Shown: piece after piece, positions 8,306 to 15,406 of the stretch
How the letters are laid out: every line of letters starts with the position of its first letter
How positions within the stretch are numbered: position 1 is the stretch's first letter
DNA from: G020354645 sp050053515
Lineage (GTDB): Bacteria > Desulfobacterota > Desulfobacteria > Desulfobacterales > G020354645
Direction: 5' to 3'
Length of the DNA stretch: 19,283 nt
Assembly: GCA_050053515.1 (NCBI GenBank)
Contig: JASFTQ010000049.1
Coordinates: forward strand, 1 to 19,283
Notes under the pieces: model-generated
Seen by the model: only the letters and a program-made list of their open reading frames with translations
The model's database searches: none
What the model was told of the DNA's origin: nothing
Position numbers and translations under genes: made by a program

Positions 8306-8994
8306 AGATTCTCTTTGAATCTGTACCCAACGCCCCGGACGGTCTCGATGTACTTCCCACACTGACCGAGTTTCTTCCTGAGCCCGACAATCTGGACATC
8401 TACGCTGCGGTCCGTAACCGGATAATCATCACCCCTTACTGCATCGACGATCTGCGAGCGGGTAAAAACCCATCCCGGGCGTCGGGCGAGTAAACACAAT
8501 ACCTGAAATTCCGTAAAAGTCAGGTCTATAGGCTTTTCATCGACTAAAACACTGCGTCGACCCGGATGAATTTTTAACCTGTGCCTTTTGATTTCCGCGT
8601 AATTGTCGGCCGGTTCGGTTTCTTTTCTCCGCAGTACTGCTCGGATTCTGGCGATCAAGATTCGGGGACTAAAAGGTTTTGTGATATAATCATCGGCACC
8701 CAATTCCAGCCCGGTTACAATGTCCGCTTCCTCACCTTTGGCCGTTAACATGATAATCGGTATCTGTTTTGTTTTCGAGCCACCTTTTAGTTTTTTGGCT
8801 ACCCCCAGTCCATCAATGCCGGGAAGCATGAGGTCAAGAACGATCAAATCAAAGTTTTCATCTCTAACATGCTTTAAGGCACCCTCGCCGGTCTCTGCGC
8901 AAGTTACGTGATACCCTTCACGGGCAAGATGATATCTCACAAGTTCGAGAATATCTTCTTCATCATCAACGACTAATATTTTTTCTTTGGGCAT
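8302..8994 (-). CDS. phoB: Phosphate regulon response regulator PhoB-like (OmpR/PhoB family)
   Basis: 230 residues, the usual PhoB length. The receiver domain (1-120) has Asp10/Asp11, phosphoacceptor Asp54 in VLDLMLP, Thr84 and Lys106 (TKPFSP). The winged-helix domain (about 130-228) has the TFTEFQVLCLLARRPGWVFTR core, RSVDVQIVGLRKKLG and the terminal GVGYRF. I chose the ATG at 8994 (MPKEKILVVDD) over upstream in-frame starts because it fits the family and because the longer frame runs into an inverted repeat. It is coupled to the kinase gene through an ATGA overlap. It is intact, unlike its partner kinase and pstC. PhoB assignment rather than another OmpR-type regulator rests on the adjacent pstC and PhoR-like kinase. 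Confidence 0.88.
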   Translation of the reverse strand: MPKEKILVVDDEEDILELVRYHLAREGYHVTCAETGEGALKHVRDENFDLIVLDLMLPGIDGLGVAKKLKGGSKTKQIPIIMLTAKGEEADIVTGLELGADDYITKPFSPRILIARIRAVLRRKETEPADNYAEIKRHRLKIHPGRRSVLVDEKPIDLTFTEFQVLCLLARRPGWVFTRSQIVDAVRGDDYPVTDRSVDVQIVGLRKKLGQCGKYIETVRGVGYRFKENL

Positions 8995-9039
8995 CTTTTT
9001 ACTCGACCTGCGGCAGCTTGACTTTATTTTAAGTATTTG

Positions 9040-9378
9040 AGGGGTCGGGGTGTTTTTTTCACGACAAGCTGATCGCTCCTGCGCTTCCAAGGGGCAGGGG
9101 GCGATTGCCGCCGAGAAAGGCAAAACACGGTGTCCGTTATTGTTGTAGTGAACGTTTTAAATAGCCGGCAGCAAAATGCAAGGCAGTTGCCGCTGTCAGG
9201 CTTGGCAGGCAACAACCCGGCATCTTGCCGTGCAGTCAACGCCCACCGCAAGAGCTGATAGTTTCAATATTCGATGACAGGCTGAAAAGCCGAGACGAAA
9301 CAATTGATTCAAGCGTTGCACTTGCAGCCGGGTGCAAAGCACCCGGTTGTATGGCAAGAAAAAAATACCCCGACCCCT
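9040..9378. repeat. 339-bp segment bounded by 21-bp inverted repeats, MITE-like or deletion scar
   Basis: The left arm (9040-9060) reads AGGGGTCGGGGTG followed by T7 and C. The right arm (9378-9358, minus strand) is identical except for one base (A for G). Inside each end lies a hairpin: left, ATCGC-CTGC pairing with GCAG-GCGAT around 9072-9105; right, CCGGGTGC-AAA-GCACCCGG at 9328-9346. No transposase frame is present. The segment fills the gap between pstC (upstream) and phoB (downstream). Terminal inverted repeats plus subterminal hairpins suggest a small non-autonomous mobile element. No clear target duplication is visible. Confidence 0.55.
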
Positions 9379-9386
9379 GATCTATA

Positions 9387-9893
9387 TTATTCATATTGTT
9401 CCCGGTATTTGCGGACGACCCGCAAGGCAATGACGTTTAAAATCAGCCTTACGATGAAAAGCATGAGCCCCAGTGCAAATGCCGCCAGTGTTTTGGGGCT
9501 GTCGAATTCCTGATCACCGACTAAAAGGGTTACAATCTGCACAGTCACAGTGGTTACCGCTTTGAAAGGATTTACCGTTAAATTCGCCGAAAGACCGGCC
9601 GCCATAACTACGATCATGGTTTCACCGATGGCTCTGGAAACCGCCAGCAGAATGCCGCCGACGATACCGGGCAACGCCGCGGGCAAAACCACCTGTTTGA
9701 TGGTCTCAGACCGCGTCGCCCCTAACCCATAAGCACCATCCCGCAAAGCCTTCGGCACGGCGTTGATGACATCATCGGAAATGGAGGACACAAAAGGAAT
9801 GATCATAATGCCCATTACCAGACCTGCTGCCAAGGCGCTTTCTGAAGAGACATCCAAGCCCAAAAAGGATCCACCGCTGCGAATCAGGGGGGG
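9387..9893 (-). pseudogene. pstC: PstC phosphate ABC permease, C-terminal part (after frameshift)
   Basis: The C-terminal half of the permease: LIRSGGSFLGLDVSSESAL leads into AAGLVMGIMIIPFVSSISDD, then the cytoplasmic ABC-coupling EAA-type loop around GAYGLGATRSETIKQVVLP, then GGILLAVSRAIGETMIVVMAAG and a last helix. It is out of frame with the N-terminal part; the frames join if the G7 run at 9887-9893 loses one base, giving AALTVSPLIRSGG. The first Met of the open frame is at 9863, but that is not a natural start. It ends 9 bp from the inverted-repeat segment, with no pstA or pstB following. The product would be the membrane channel of the high-affinity phosphate importer. Confidence 0.75.
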
Positions 9894-10775
9894 AGACGGT
9901 TAAAGCCGCGAAAAAACCATAGACAACCGTTGGAATGCCGGCCAGAATCTCCATCAAGGGTTTGGCAGTTGCCCGAAATTTACGGTTGGCATACTCTGAA
10001 AGATAAATGGCGGACATCAGGCCAATAGGGACAGCCACGGACATAGCAATCACCGAGATCAGGAGTGTGCCGAGGAAAACGGGCATAGCGCCGAAAGCCC
10101 CCGATGAACCCACCTGATCGGCACGGATGGCCATCTGGGGACTCCATTTCAGTCCGAAAAGAAACTCTGTAATTGGAATCACCTTAAAAAACCGAACGGC
10201 TTCATAAATAACGGACAGCAGGATGCCGATTGTTGTAAATATTGCAATGGTGGAGCATAAAATAAGGACATATTTGATCAGGCGTTCCACGTGATTCCGG
10301 GCAGGCATCGTGGGGGTCATCTTCACCCGCACAATTATGATACCGATGATGGCCACCGTAACGACAACCACTGCCAGCGCGGCGTGACTCGTGCCCCTGA
10401 GGGCACGATAGTGATCAGCGGCGGCTTGCATGGTCGCATTAACCTCGCTGGAGACGATATTGCCGATTACCAGATTCTTGATATCGTTAACCACCAGTGT
10501 AAGACGATCTTTGGAAAGATTTCGAATTTCCTCCGGTAAATCAGCGATGACGATATTTGTGATGATGTTGGATTCAAAAGCCAGCCAGAATCCGAAGAGA
10601 AGCAGCGCCGGTATTCCGCACCAGATTGCTGTAAGTGTGCCGTAATAAGACGGTCGAGAATGAAGGCTCTTTGGTTTGCCGTCACCTGTGGCGACGGCAA
10701 AAGCCTTTTTTTTCCCAGGTAATACGCAACGGTTGTCAAAACCAAAAGCGTTAGGAGCAATGAAAATGATGACAT
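9887..10775 (-). pseudogene. pstC: PstC phosphate ABC permease, N-terminal part (two frames)
   Basis: This carries the long N-terminal extension typical of alphaproteobacterial-type PstC. The probable start is 10775 (MSSFSLLLTLLVLTTVAYYLGKK, first membrane helix). The A8 run at 10706-10713 then breaks the frame: one added base would give YLGKKKAFAVATGDGKPKS, followed by LHSRPSYYGTLTAIW, a second helix, a periplasmic stretch (about residues 90-150) and the permease core ending EILAGIPTVVYGFFAALTVSP. An alternative start at 10809 in the second frame gives a poorer, non-membrane N-terminus, so I reject it. The two indels (A8 and G7) restore the original frame between them. No pstS lies upstream. 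Real decay and sequencing error are both possible. Confidence 0.72.
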
Positions 10776-11173
10776 AGTAAGATATTTTTTTTACCAGAAC
10801 AAACAGCAACTATGGTTTGCAGGTGATTTTGGCATTGAGTCGTGTTGCAAATCTGTTATTTGCTTTGAGTATAGGCCGCAACTTGAATTCACCGGGTCGG
10901 CCAATGCGGTTTTCTCACGATTTTTTTGCGGACATGCTTTAACGACTGAAAACAGTCATTTTGCGGCTATACTTTACTCAGATTACTAAGTAATCAATGA
11001 TTGTTAGAATGGGGTTGGAATTCTGTTAAGCTTTCACTAAAAACCAAATATTTCTGTGGGAGTGGAGGGGTTGGAAAGGTTATTGTAGTAATTTATGGGG
11101 GGGGGATCTAGCGCTGGCGCGGTCAGGGGTTGTCCCGGTTGCAAACTTAAACTAAATCCCTCAGCGCTCAAAT
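10776..11173. other. 398-bp intergenic region upstream of pstC, no pstS
   Basis: No gene is visible. It lies between the 3' end of speE and the 5' end of pstC, so it should contain the pstC promoter. Structures seen: a GACTG-AAAA-CAGTC hairpin at 10942-10955, a perfect GATTACT-A-AGTAATC palindrome at 10981-10995, and a run of nine G near 11098-11106. I do not see two CTGTCAT-like repeats at Pho-box spacing. PstS is not encoded here. Confidence 0.6.
10981..10995. promoter_or_regulatory. Candidate operator palindrome upstream of pstC
   Basis: GATTACT-A-AGTAATC is a perfect 7-1-7 palindrome about 205 bp upstream of the pstC start, in AT-rich sequence. Its size suits a dimeric regulator, but no regulator is encoded nearby other than PhoB, whose sites are direct repeats. 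The role is unproven. Confidence 0.25.
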
Positions 11174-12055
11174 TTAGGGCCAGGTTATAGGATTTAGAAG
11201 ATCTCCCAAATCTTCTTTGATAAAGCCCGGCAGCATGAAGGCGGCCCGATGAACACCCGGATTGTAGTAGCGGGTGACAATTGCGGAATTCTCAACACGT
11301 GCGGGGTCAAAGTCTTTAAGGGGGCATAATCCAGTGCTGGCAAATCCAAAGCTGTAGAGCCCGCCCGGATAGGTCAGCGTGGTATACAGATACACGTGCA
11401 ACTTTGCAAAAAAGGGCCTTTGGTCAGAAAACATCGACCGCTGAATAGCCTGGCCGTAAAAGGGAGATTCCGCCTGGGTGATCAGAATTCCGCTGGCTGT
11501 CAGGACGCCGGCCACATTTTCATAAAACGGCGCTGCAAACAATCCAAGACCCGGGCCTTCGGGATCGGTGGAATCAATGATCACGACATCAAAGCGCTCA
11601 TCGGTTTCGGCCACATAGGTTGCTCCATCATCAAAAATCAGTTCGAGGCGGGGATCGTCCATTGACCGGCTGAGAGTAGGAAGGTGCCGGCGGCAAGCCT
11701 GGACCACCACCTCGTCGATTTCAACCATAACGATGCGCTCGAGGGAGCTGTGCTTGCACAACTCGCGAACCGTGCCCCCGTCACCTCCGCCGATAACTAA
11801 CACGCTCTTGGCGGACGGGTGCACAAAGAGGGGCACATGGGCAATCATTTCATGGTATATGAATTCATCACGCTCGGTTAGCATGATGACGCCGTCATTC
11901 AACAAGATCCCCCCATGCTCCCGGGTTTGCAAAACATCAATCTGCTGGAATCGACTTCGTTGGGAAAATAGTGTTTTTTCAACCCTGAAACATATCTCCA
12001 GAAAATCATTCTGTTTCTCCCTGAACCACAGTTCCGGGTAAATGTCTTCAGTCAT
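11174..12055 (-). CDS. speE: Spermidine synthase (polyamine aminopropyltransferase)
   Basis: 293 residues. It transfers the aminopropyl group from decarboxylated SAM to putrescine. Visible family motifs: an N-terminal beta domain (1-60), YHEMIAHVPL (67-76), the Rossmann glycine loop GGGDGG (89-94), the acidic VEID (111-114) that binds decarboxylated SAM, DDGATYV (142-148), the catalytic DSTDPEGP (161-168), and QAESPFY (194-200). All key acidic residues are present and the length is typical. The start codon overlaps the AdoMetDC stop as ATGA, so the two are translationally coupled and the aminopropyl donor is made next door. It could prefer another diamine (cadaverine, agmatine); the sequence does not settle that. 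No ornithine or arginine decarboxylase is in the window. Confidence 0.95.
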   Translation of the reverse strand: MTEDIYPELWFREKQNDFLEICFRVEKTLFSQRSRFQQIDVLQTREHGGILLNDGVIMLTERDEFIYHEMIAHVPLFVHPSAKSVLVIGGGDGGTVRELCKHSSLERIVMVEIDEVVVQACRRHLPTLSRSMDDPRLELIFDDGATYVAETDERFDVVIIDSTDPEGPGLGLFAAPFYENVAGVLTASGILITQAESPFYGQAIQRSMFSDQRPFFAKLHVYLYTTLTYPGGLYSFGFASTGLCPLKDFDPARVENSAIVTRYYNPGVHRAAFMLPGFIKEDLGDLLNPITWP

Positions 12056-13002
12056 CCAAAGGCCTCGAGGATATCTATTTTTGAAAAATTTAAATATGTG
12101 GCTGAGTAATTCTGATCAAAATCGTGTGAAACCTCTTCCTTTATGCAATAATCCTTATGGGTGTGTTTAACGGTATCATGAAACGCACCGCCGCTTTTAG
12201 CGCCTCTGGTGGTCAAAAAGATGGACATCCTTTCGGGCTTGAATATTTCAACGACCTCGTTAATTACGCGGGAGTAATCGGGTTCGATGACGTTTGTTTC
12301 AAAACTGGCATACGATGCCTCGGTTTGAGGGGTGATGTGCACCGTAAAATAATTTGCCCCGGAGATAGCGTTAATCGAGTAGCCCTGGGGGTAAAAAAAG
12401 TGATCGTCGAGCAGCATCATCGGATAAAGGTTACAGAGCCTGTGAAGTTCATCGGAGCAAGCCGTGCTGTCGGATTTATCGAAGTAAAAGCGTGCGCCCA
12501 CTGAAGGTTCTATATCATGCATCATCACTTGCAGGGTCGCATCCGGAGACAGGGCGGCACTGCCGTTGGCGTAATAGAATACATGGATGTGATCATCATC
12601 GGGGCAGCCCAGGCGGGTGCTGTCGCCGGGGAAAAATTCCAGCATCCGTGCCTGATCATATTCGAAGTCAGTCGGTTGTTCCCGGGGATAAAATAAGTTT
12701 TTGCGTTTATAACAGGCAAAACCGATCTCGCAACTGTCCACAAATTTCAATATATCGGGTATTGCCATCACCGGAGTTGTTTTACCGCAGGTAATCATCA
12801 CCACGCGGTCGTCCCAGACAAAAAGGCTGGATTCGGATAGCAGATAACCATCCAGTTTTTCCGTTGATATCTTATTGATGATATCTGCCCCGCTGGCATT
12901 CACCACCTTTCGCCAGCGACCGTTCGTATTCTCGCGCAGGCCGGGCCGAGGGGATAAAAAAATGAGCTCGAGTTTCTTTTCCGGTCCTTCGAATTTATCC
13001 AT
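12052..13002 (-). CDS. S-adenosylmethionine decarboxylase, eukaryotic (AMD1) family
   Basis: 316 residues, about the size of the human enzyme and far longer than bacterial SpeD. The match is to the eukaryotic family: KFEGPEKKLEL (3-13) carries the Phe-Glu-x-x-Glu substrate and proenzyme residues. LSESS (55-59) is the self-cleavage site, where Glu57/Ser58 would split into beta chain and pyruvoyl-alpha chain. Cys72 in TCGKTT is the proton-donor Cys. FYPQGYSIN has Phe203 and Ser209, and TVHIT has His222 (both needed for processing), followed by YASFETN. Human Glu247, which contacts the ribose, corresponds to Gln226 here. The reaction makes decarboxylated SAM for SpeE, the next gene. The start at 13002 fits the family N-terminus; the ribosome site is weak. 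A eukaryote-type enzyme in a bacterial operon suggests ancient transfer or a little-known bacterial branch. Confidence 0.92.
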   Translation of the reverse strand: MDKFEGPEKKLELIFLSPRPGLRENTNGRWRKVVNASGADIINKISTEKLDGYLLSESSLFVWDDRVVMITCGKTTPVMAIPDILKFVDSCEIGFACYKRKNLFYPREQPTDFEYDQARMLEFFPGDSTRLGCPDDDHIHVFYYANGSAALSPDATLQVMMHDIEPSVGARFYFDKSDSTACSDELHRLCNLYPMMLLDDHFFYPQGYSINAISGANYFTVHITPQTEASYASFETNVIEPDYSRVINEVVEIFKPERMSIFLTTRGAKSGGAFHDTVKHTHKDYCIKEEVSHDFDQNYSATYLNFSKIDILEAFG

Positions 13003-13083
13003 GTTGTATCGACCAATTTCGGGTGTCGGTTTTCAACGGGCTGTTGCCCAAATCCCTTTTCGTTTAGTCTAGGGGTCCGTTTG

Positions 13084-13111
13084 TTTAGATAATAATTACT
13101 TTGCGTGTCAA
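13084..13111 (-). promoter_or_regulatory. Candidate sigma70 promoter for the AdoMetDC-speE operon
   Basis: On the minus strand TTGACA (13111-13106) is a perfect -35 box, followed after 16 nt by TCTAAA (13089-13084). Transcription would start near 13077, giving a leader of about 75 nt. The position, just after the terminator at 13156-13185, fits an independently transcribed operon. Confidence 0.5.
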
Positions 13112-13155
13112 GTAAAAATCCCAAGAAAATGATCGTGCCGGACCGGGCAGACAAC

Positions 13156-13185
13156 AAAAAGGGCGGTCTGCAAGATAGACCGCCC
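13156..13185 (-). terminator. Intrinsic (rho-independent) terminator, minus strand
   Basis: GGGCGGTCT (13185-13177 on the minus strand) pairs with AGACCGCCC (13169-13161) as a perfect 9-bp GC-rich stem with a 7-nt loop, followed by five U (13160-13156) then GUUG. It would end transcripts coming from the small membrane-protein gene or from the structured RNA just upstream, before the AdoMetDC promoter. Confidence 0.85.
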
Positions 13186-13294
13186 TCGCAAAGAGGTTAG
13201 CGTGCATTTCAGCACACTAGCTAATGCCTCAAAAATGTACTGAGGCACTAGAGATATTTAAACCCGTGGGGCAACTCGTAGAAACCCAGGGGTT
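13156..13294 (-). ncRNA. Candidate structured small RNA or mRNA 3' element ending in a terminator
   Basis: Read on the minus strand there are four consecutive hairpins. A: AACCC-C-UGGG pairs with CCCA-C-GGGUU (13294-13261), with a C/C mismatch and a 14-nt loop. B: CUAGUGCCUCA pairs with UGAGGCAUUAG (13251-13221), 11 bp with one wobble. C: UAGUGUGC pairs with GCACGCUA (13219-13198), 8 bp with one wobble. D: the terminator. Hairpins are spaced so all can form at once. It matches no riboswitch or 6S/tmRNA pattern I know. It may be an independent sRNA, the 3' UTR of the membrane-protein gene, or a leader if the polyamine operon is also read from upstream. A weak promoter-like TATAAA lies near 13360. 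The remaining upstream stretch (13295-13472) is AT-rich with no gene. Confidence 0.5.
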
Positions 13295-13472
13295 GTTAAA
13301 AACCATTGCAATCCGTATGCCAATAATATTGTCATTTGTAACTATCTGATATCGCTCTTTATAAAAGCAGAACAAATAAATAAAAGTTATCCATTTGTGA
13401 AAAAAAAGTCACATCTTTATGGTGTTATTTACATACCCTTGTATCGATCTATTTTGTATCGCTTGAAAAGTT

Positions 13473-13853
13473 TCAGGATGCCCCCAACCAGGCAAACACT
13501 GCGATAATGATAAATATCGTCCATTGAAACATTTTGAGCATCGCCTTCTCAATCTTTGAAGTTAGGGCAATTGCTATCTGAATCGCCGCAAAGGCCACAA
13601 AATGGATCGCAATAAATTTTGCCATCAGTGAGCCTGCATGCGGGCGCCAGCCAAAACCCAGCGATAGAAGCGCTATTGATGCTAGCACCAGAAACACAGA
13701 GACATAATGAAATACGCTGTGCATGACTTTTTTTGCGACCTCGTCAAACGAAGCATTCAGCATCGGCTTTAGGTAGGATTTGCTGCCGATCATAAAATGC
13801 CCGACCGTGCAGAAACCAGCCACTAAACCGGAGATCAATAGCAATGGGTTCAT
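13473..13853 (-). CDS. Small four-helix integral membrane protein, function unknown
   Basis: 126 residues with four predicted membrane helices, at about 4-22, 47-68, 76-98 and 104-125. Three histidines (His19, His45 in MHSVFHYVS with His49, His84) lie in or beside the helices, so metal or haem binding is conceivable but unproven. A strong Shine-Dalgarno (AAGGAGG, 13865-13859) sits 5 nt before the ATG, supporting real expression. It lies 123 bp downstream of lpd on the same strand and may be cotranscribed, and upstream of the hairpin cluster and terminator. I do not recognise the family with confidence; it resembles small conserved hypothetical membrane proteins. Confidence 0.75.
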   Translation of the reverse strand: MNPLLLISGLVAGFCTVGHFMIGSKSYLKPMLNASFDEVAKKVMHSVFHYVSVFLVLASIALLSLGFGWRPHAGSLMAKFIAIHFVAFAAIQIAIALTSKIEKAMLKMFQWTIFIIIAVFAWLGAS

Positions 13854-13976
13854 GTCATCCTCCTTATCTTATTAGACCGGTTTATTACTGTCATTTACAA
13901 GAAAGACCCCGCAACCTGAATTCTGCGGCTCCGGAGTCTCAGGGCTTCAATACATAATCTAAATTGTAAAATGATG

Positions 13977-15404
13977 TTAGGAGGCGTATATCGAACATTT
14001 CCTGGCCGCCATGGCGGCCTCCATCAGGGCCTCGGAAAACGTCGGGTGACCGTGCACCGTTCGGGCAATATCCTCCGAACTGGCCCCAAACTCAACGGCC
14101 AGAACACATTCGGCGATCATATCCGCAGCCCGGGCACCGAGAATGTGGACGCCTAAAACACGATCCGTCTTTTTGTGGGCAATGAGCTTGACAAAACCGT
14201 CCATTTCCCCCATGCACCGCGCGCGACCGGTACCGGTAAACGGGTATGTGCCGACGCAATAGGGAATGTCGCGGGCCTTCACGTCTTTTTCGGTAAGCCC
14301 CACACTGGCAACTTCCGGGGCGGTATATATCACTGCCGGTATGGCGTCGTAGTTTACCTCACCGGGCATCCCGGCGATGCACTCGACGGCCGCAATTCCC
14401 TCGGCCGAGGCTTTGTGGGCCAACATGGGTCCGGGGATGAGATCCCCGATGGCATACACACTGGCAACACTGGTTCGGTAAGATGCATCCACCTGCACAT
14501 GGCCGCTGGCTTCATCGATCTTTATGCCGACTTTATCTAATCCAAGACCTCGGGTCAGGGGGCGCCGCCCGACGGACACCAGCAGTCGATCGCACAGCAA
14601 GCTTTCTTCCGTGTCCCCGGCGGACAGGCTGACCTCGACCTTCTTGCCGGATATCTCGGCTCCGGAAACTTTGGTTTTTAATCGAAATTCAAGGCCTTGC
14701 TTGCTGAGAATCCGCTTTAGGGTGCGGGCAATCATTCCGTCCAGATTGGTCGCAATCTGGGGCAACATTTCTACAACGGTGACATTGGCACCGAGCCTCA
14801 ACCACACTGAACCCAGCTCCAGGCCGATATAGCCGCCGCCAACCACCCCCAGGTGTTTGGGCACCGTATCGAATTTCAGCGCTTCGGTGGAACTGACAAT
14901 ATACTCGCCGTCATATGCGAGACCCGGAACCGTTACCGGCTCGCTGCCGGTAGCCAATAAAATTGAGTTGGCCTGCAAGGTTTGCCGTTTCTTTTTTCCG
15001 GCGGCGCCGTCATTGAGCCGGACCTCCACCCGATCTTCCCCTGCCAGACGGGCTGTACCATGGATAATCTGAACTTTGTTGCCTTCCAAAAGCTTACGAA
15101 CATTTTCGGTGAGTTCTTCCACAACTTTGTCTTTGCGGGCCATCATCGCAGCAAGGTCAAGGGTTACCCGGCCGGTTTTGATGCCATGCTGGGCAAGCCG
15201 GTTTTTAGCCAGATGGAAAAATTCACTGGAATCAAGGAGGGCCTTGCTCGGGATGCAGCCGACATTCAGGCAGACACCACCCAGGCGGGCTTCTTTTTCT
15301 ATACAGGCAACTTTTAATCCAAGCTGGGTTGCACGCACGGCGGCAACATATCCCCCTGGGCCGCCACCGATGATAATAAGGTCATATTTTTCTTTTGTCG
15401 CCAT
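13977..15404 (-). CDS. lpdA: Dihydrolipoyl dehydrogenase (E3)
   Basis: 475 residues. FAD-dependent E3, which reoxidises the lipoyl arm of E2 and makes NADH. Visible: FAD-binding GGGPGGYVAAVRA (13-25), the redox disulfide CLNVGC (Cys45/Cys50) followed by IPSK, the NAD-binding GGGYIGLELGSVW, the second FAD motif YAIGDLIPGPMLAHKA, and the C-terminal catalytic dyad His453-Glu458 in HGHPTFSE (most relatives have HAHP). It starts 2 nt after the sucB stop, with GGAG positioned before the ATG inside the sucB end. Being in the suc operon it presumably serves 2-oxoglutarate dehydrogenase first, but E3 is often shared with other 2-oxoacid complexes. Confidence 0.96.
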   Translation of the reverse strand: MATKEKYDLIIIGGGPGGYVAAVRATQLGLKVACIEKEARLGGVCLNVGCIPSKALLDSSEFFHLAKNRLAQHGIKTGRVTLDLAAMMARKDKVVEELTENVRKLLEGNKVQIIHGTARLAGEDRVEVRLNDGAAGKKKRQTLQANSILLATGSEPVTVPGLAYDGEYIVSSTEALKFDTVPKHLGVVGGGYIGLELGSVWLRLGANVTVVEMLPQIATNLDGMIARTLKRILSKQGLEFRLKTKVSGAEISGKKVEVSLSAGDTEESLLCDRLLVSVGRRPLTRGLGLDKVGIKIDEASGHVQVDASYRTSVASVYAIGDLIPGPMLAHKASAEGIAAVECIAGMPGEVNYDAIPAVIYTAPEVASVGLTEKDVKARDIPYCVGTYPFTGTGRARCMGEMDGFVKLIAHKKTDRVLGVHILGARAADMIAECVLAVEFGASSEDIARTVHGHPTFSEALMEAAMAARKCSIYAS

Positions 15405-15406
15405 GG

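Noticed and set aside
9772..10809. pstC start at 10809 in the central frame
   Set aside because: The residues before KKKAFAVATGDG do not form a PstC-like first helix, while the frame starting at 10775 does; the A8 run explains the switch.
11098..11106. G9 run as a phase-variation switch
   Set aside because: It lies between genes about 320 bp from the pstC start and does not sit between promoter boxes that I can identify; likely a simple homopolymer.
13888..13894. CTGTCAT, a Pho-box half-site
   Set aside because: Only one copy, with no second repeat at 11-bp spacing; expected by chance.
13900..13950. Possible terminator after lpd
   Set aside because: Only 5-bp stems (CCGCA/TGCGG) can form and the T-run is interrupted; too weak to call.
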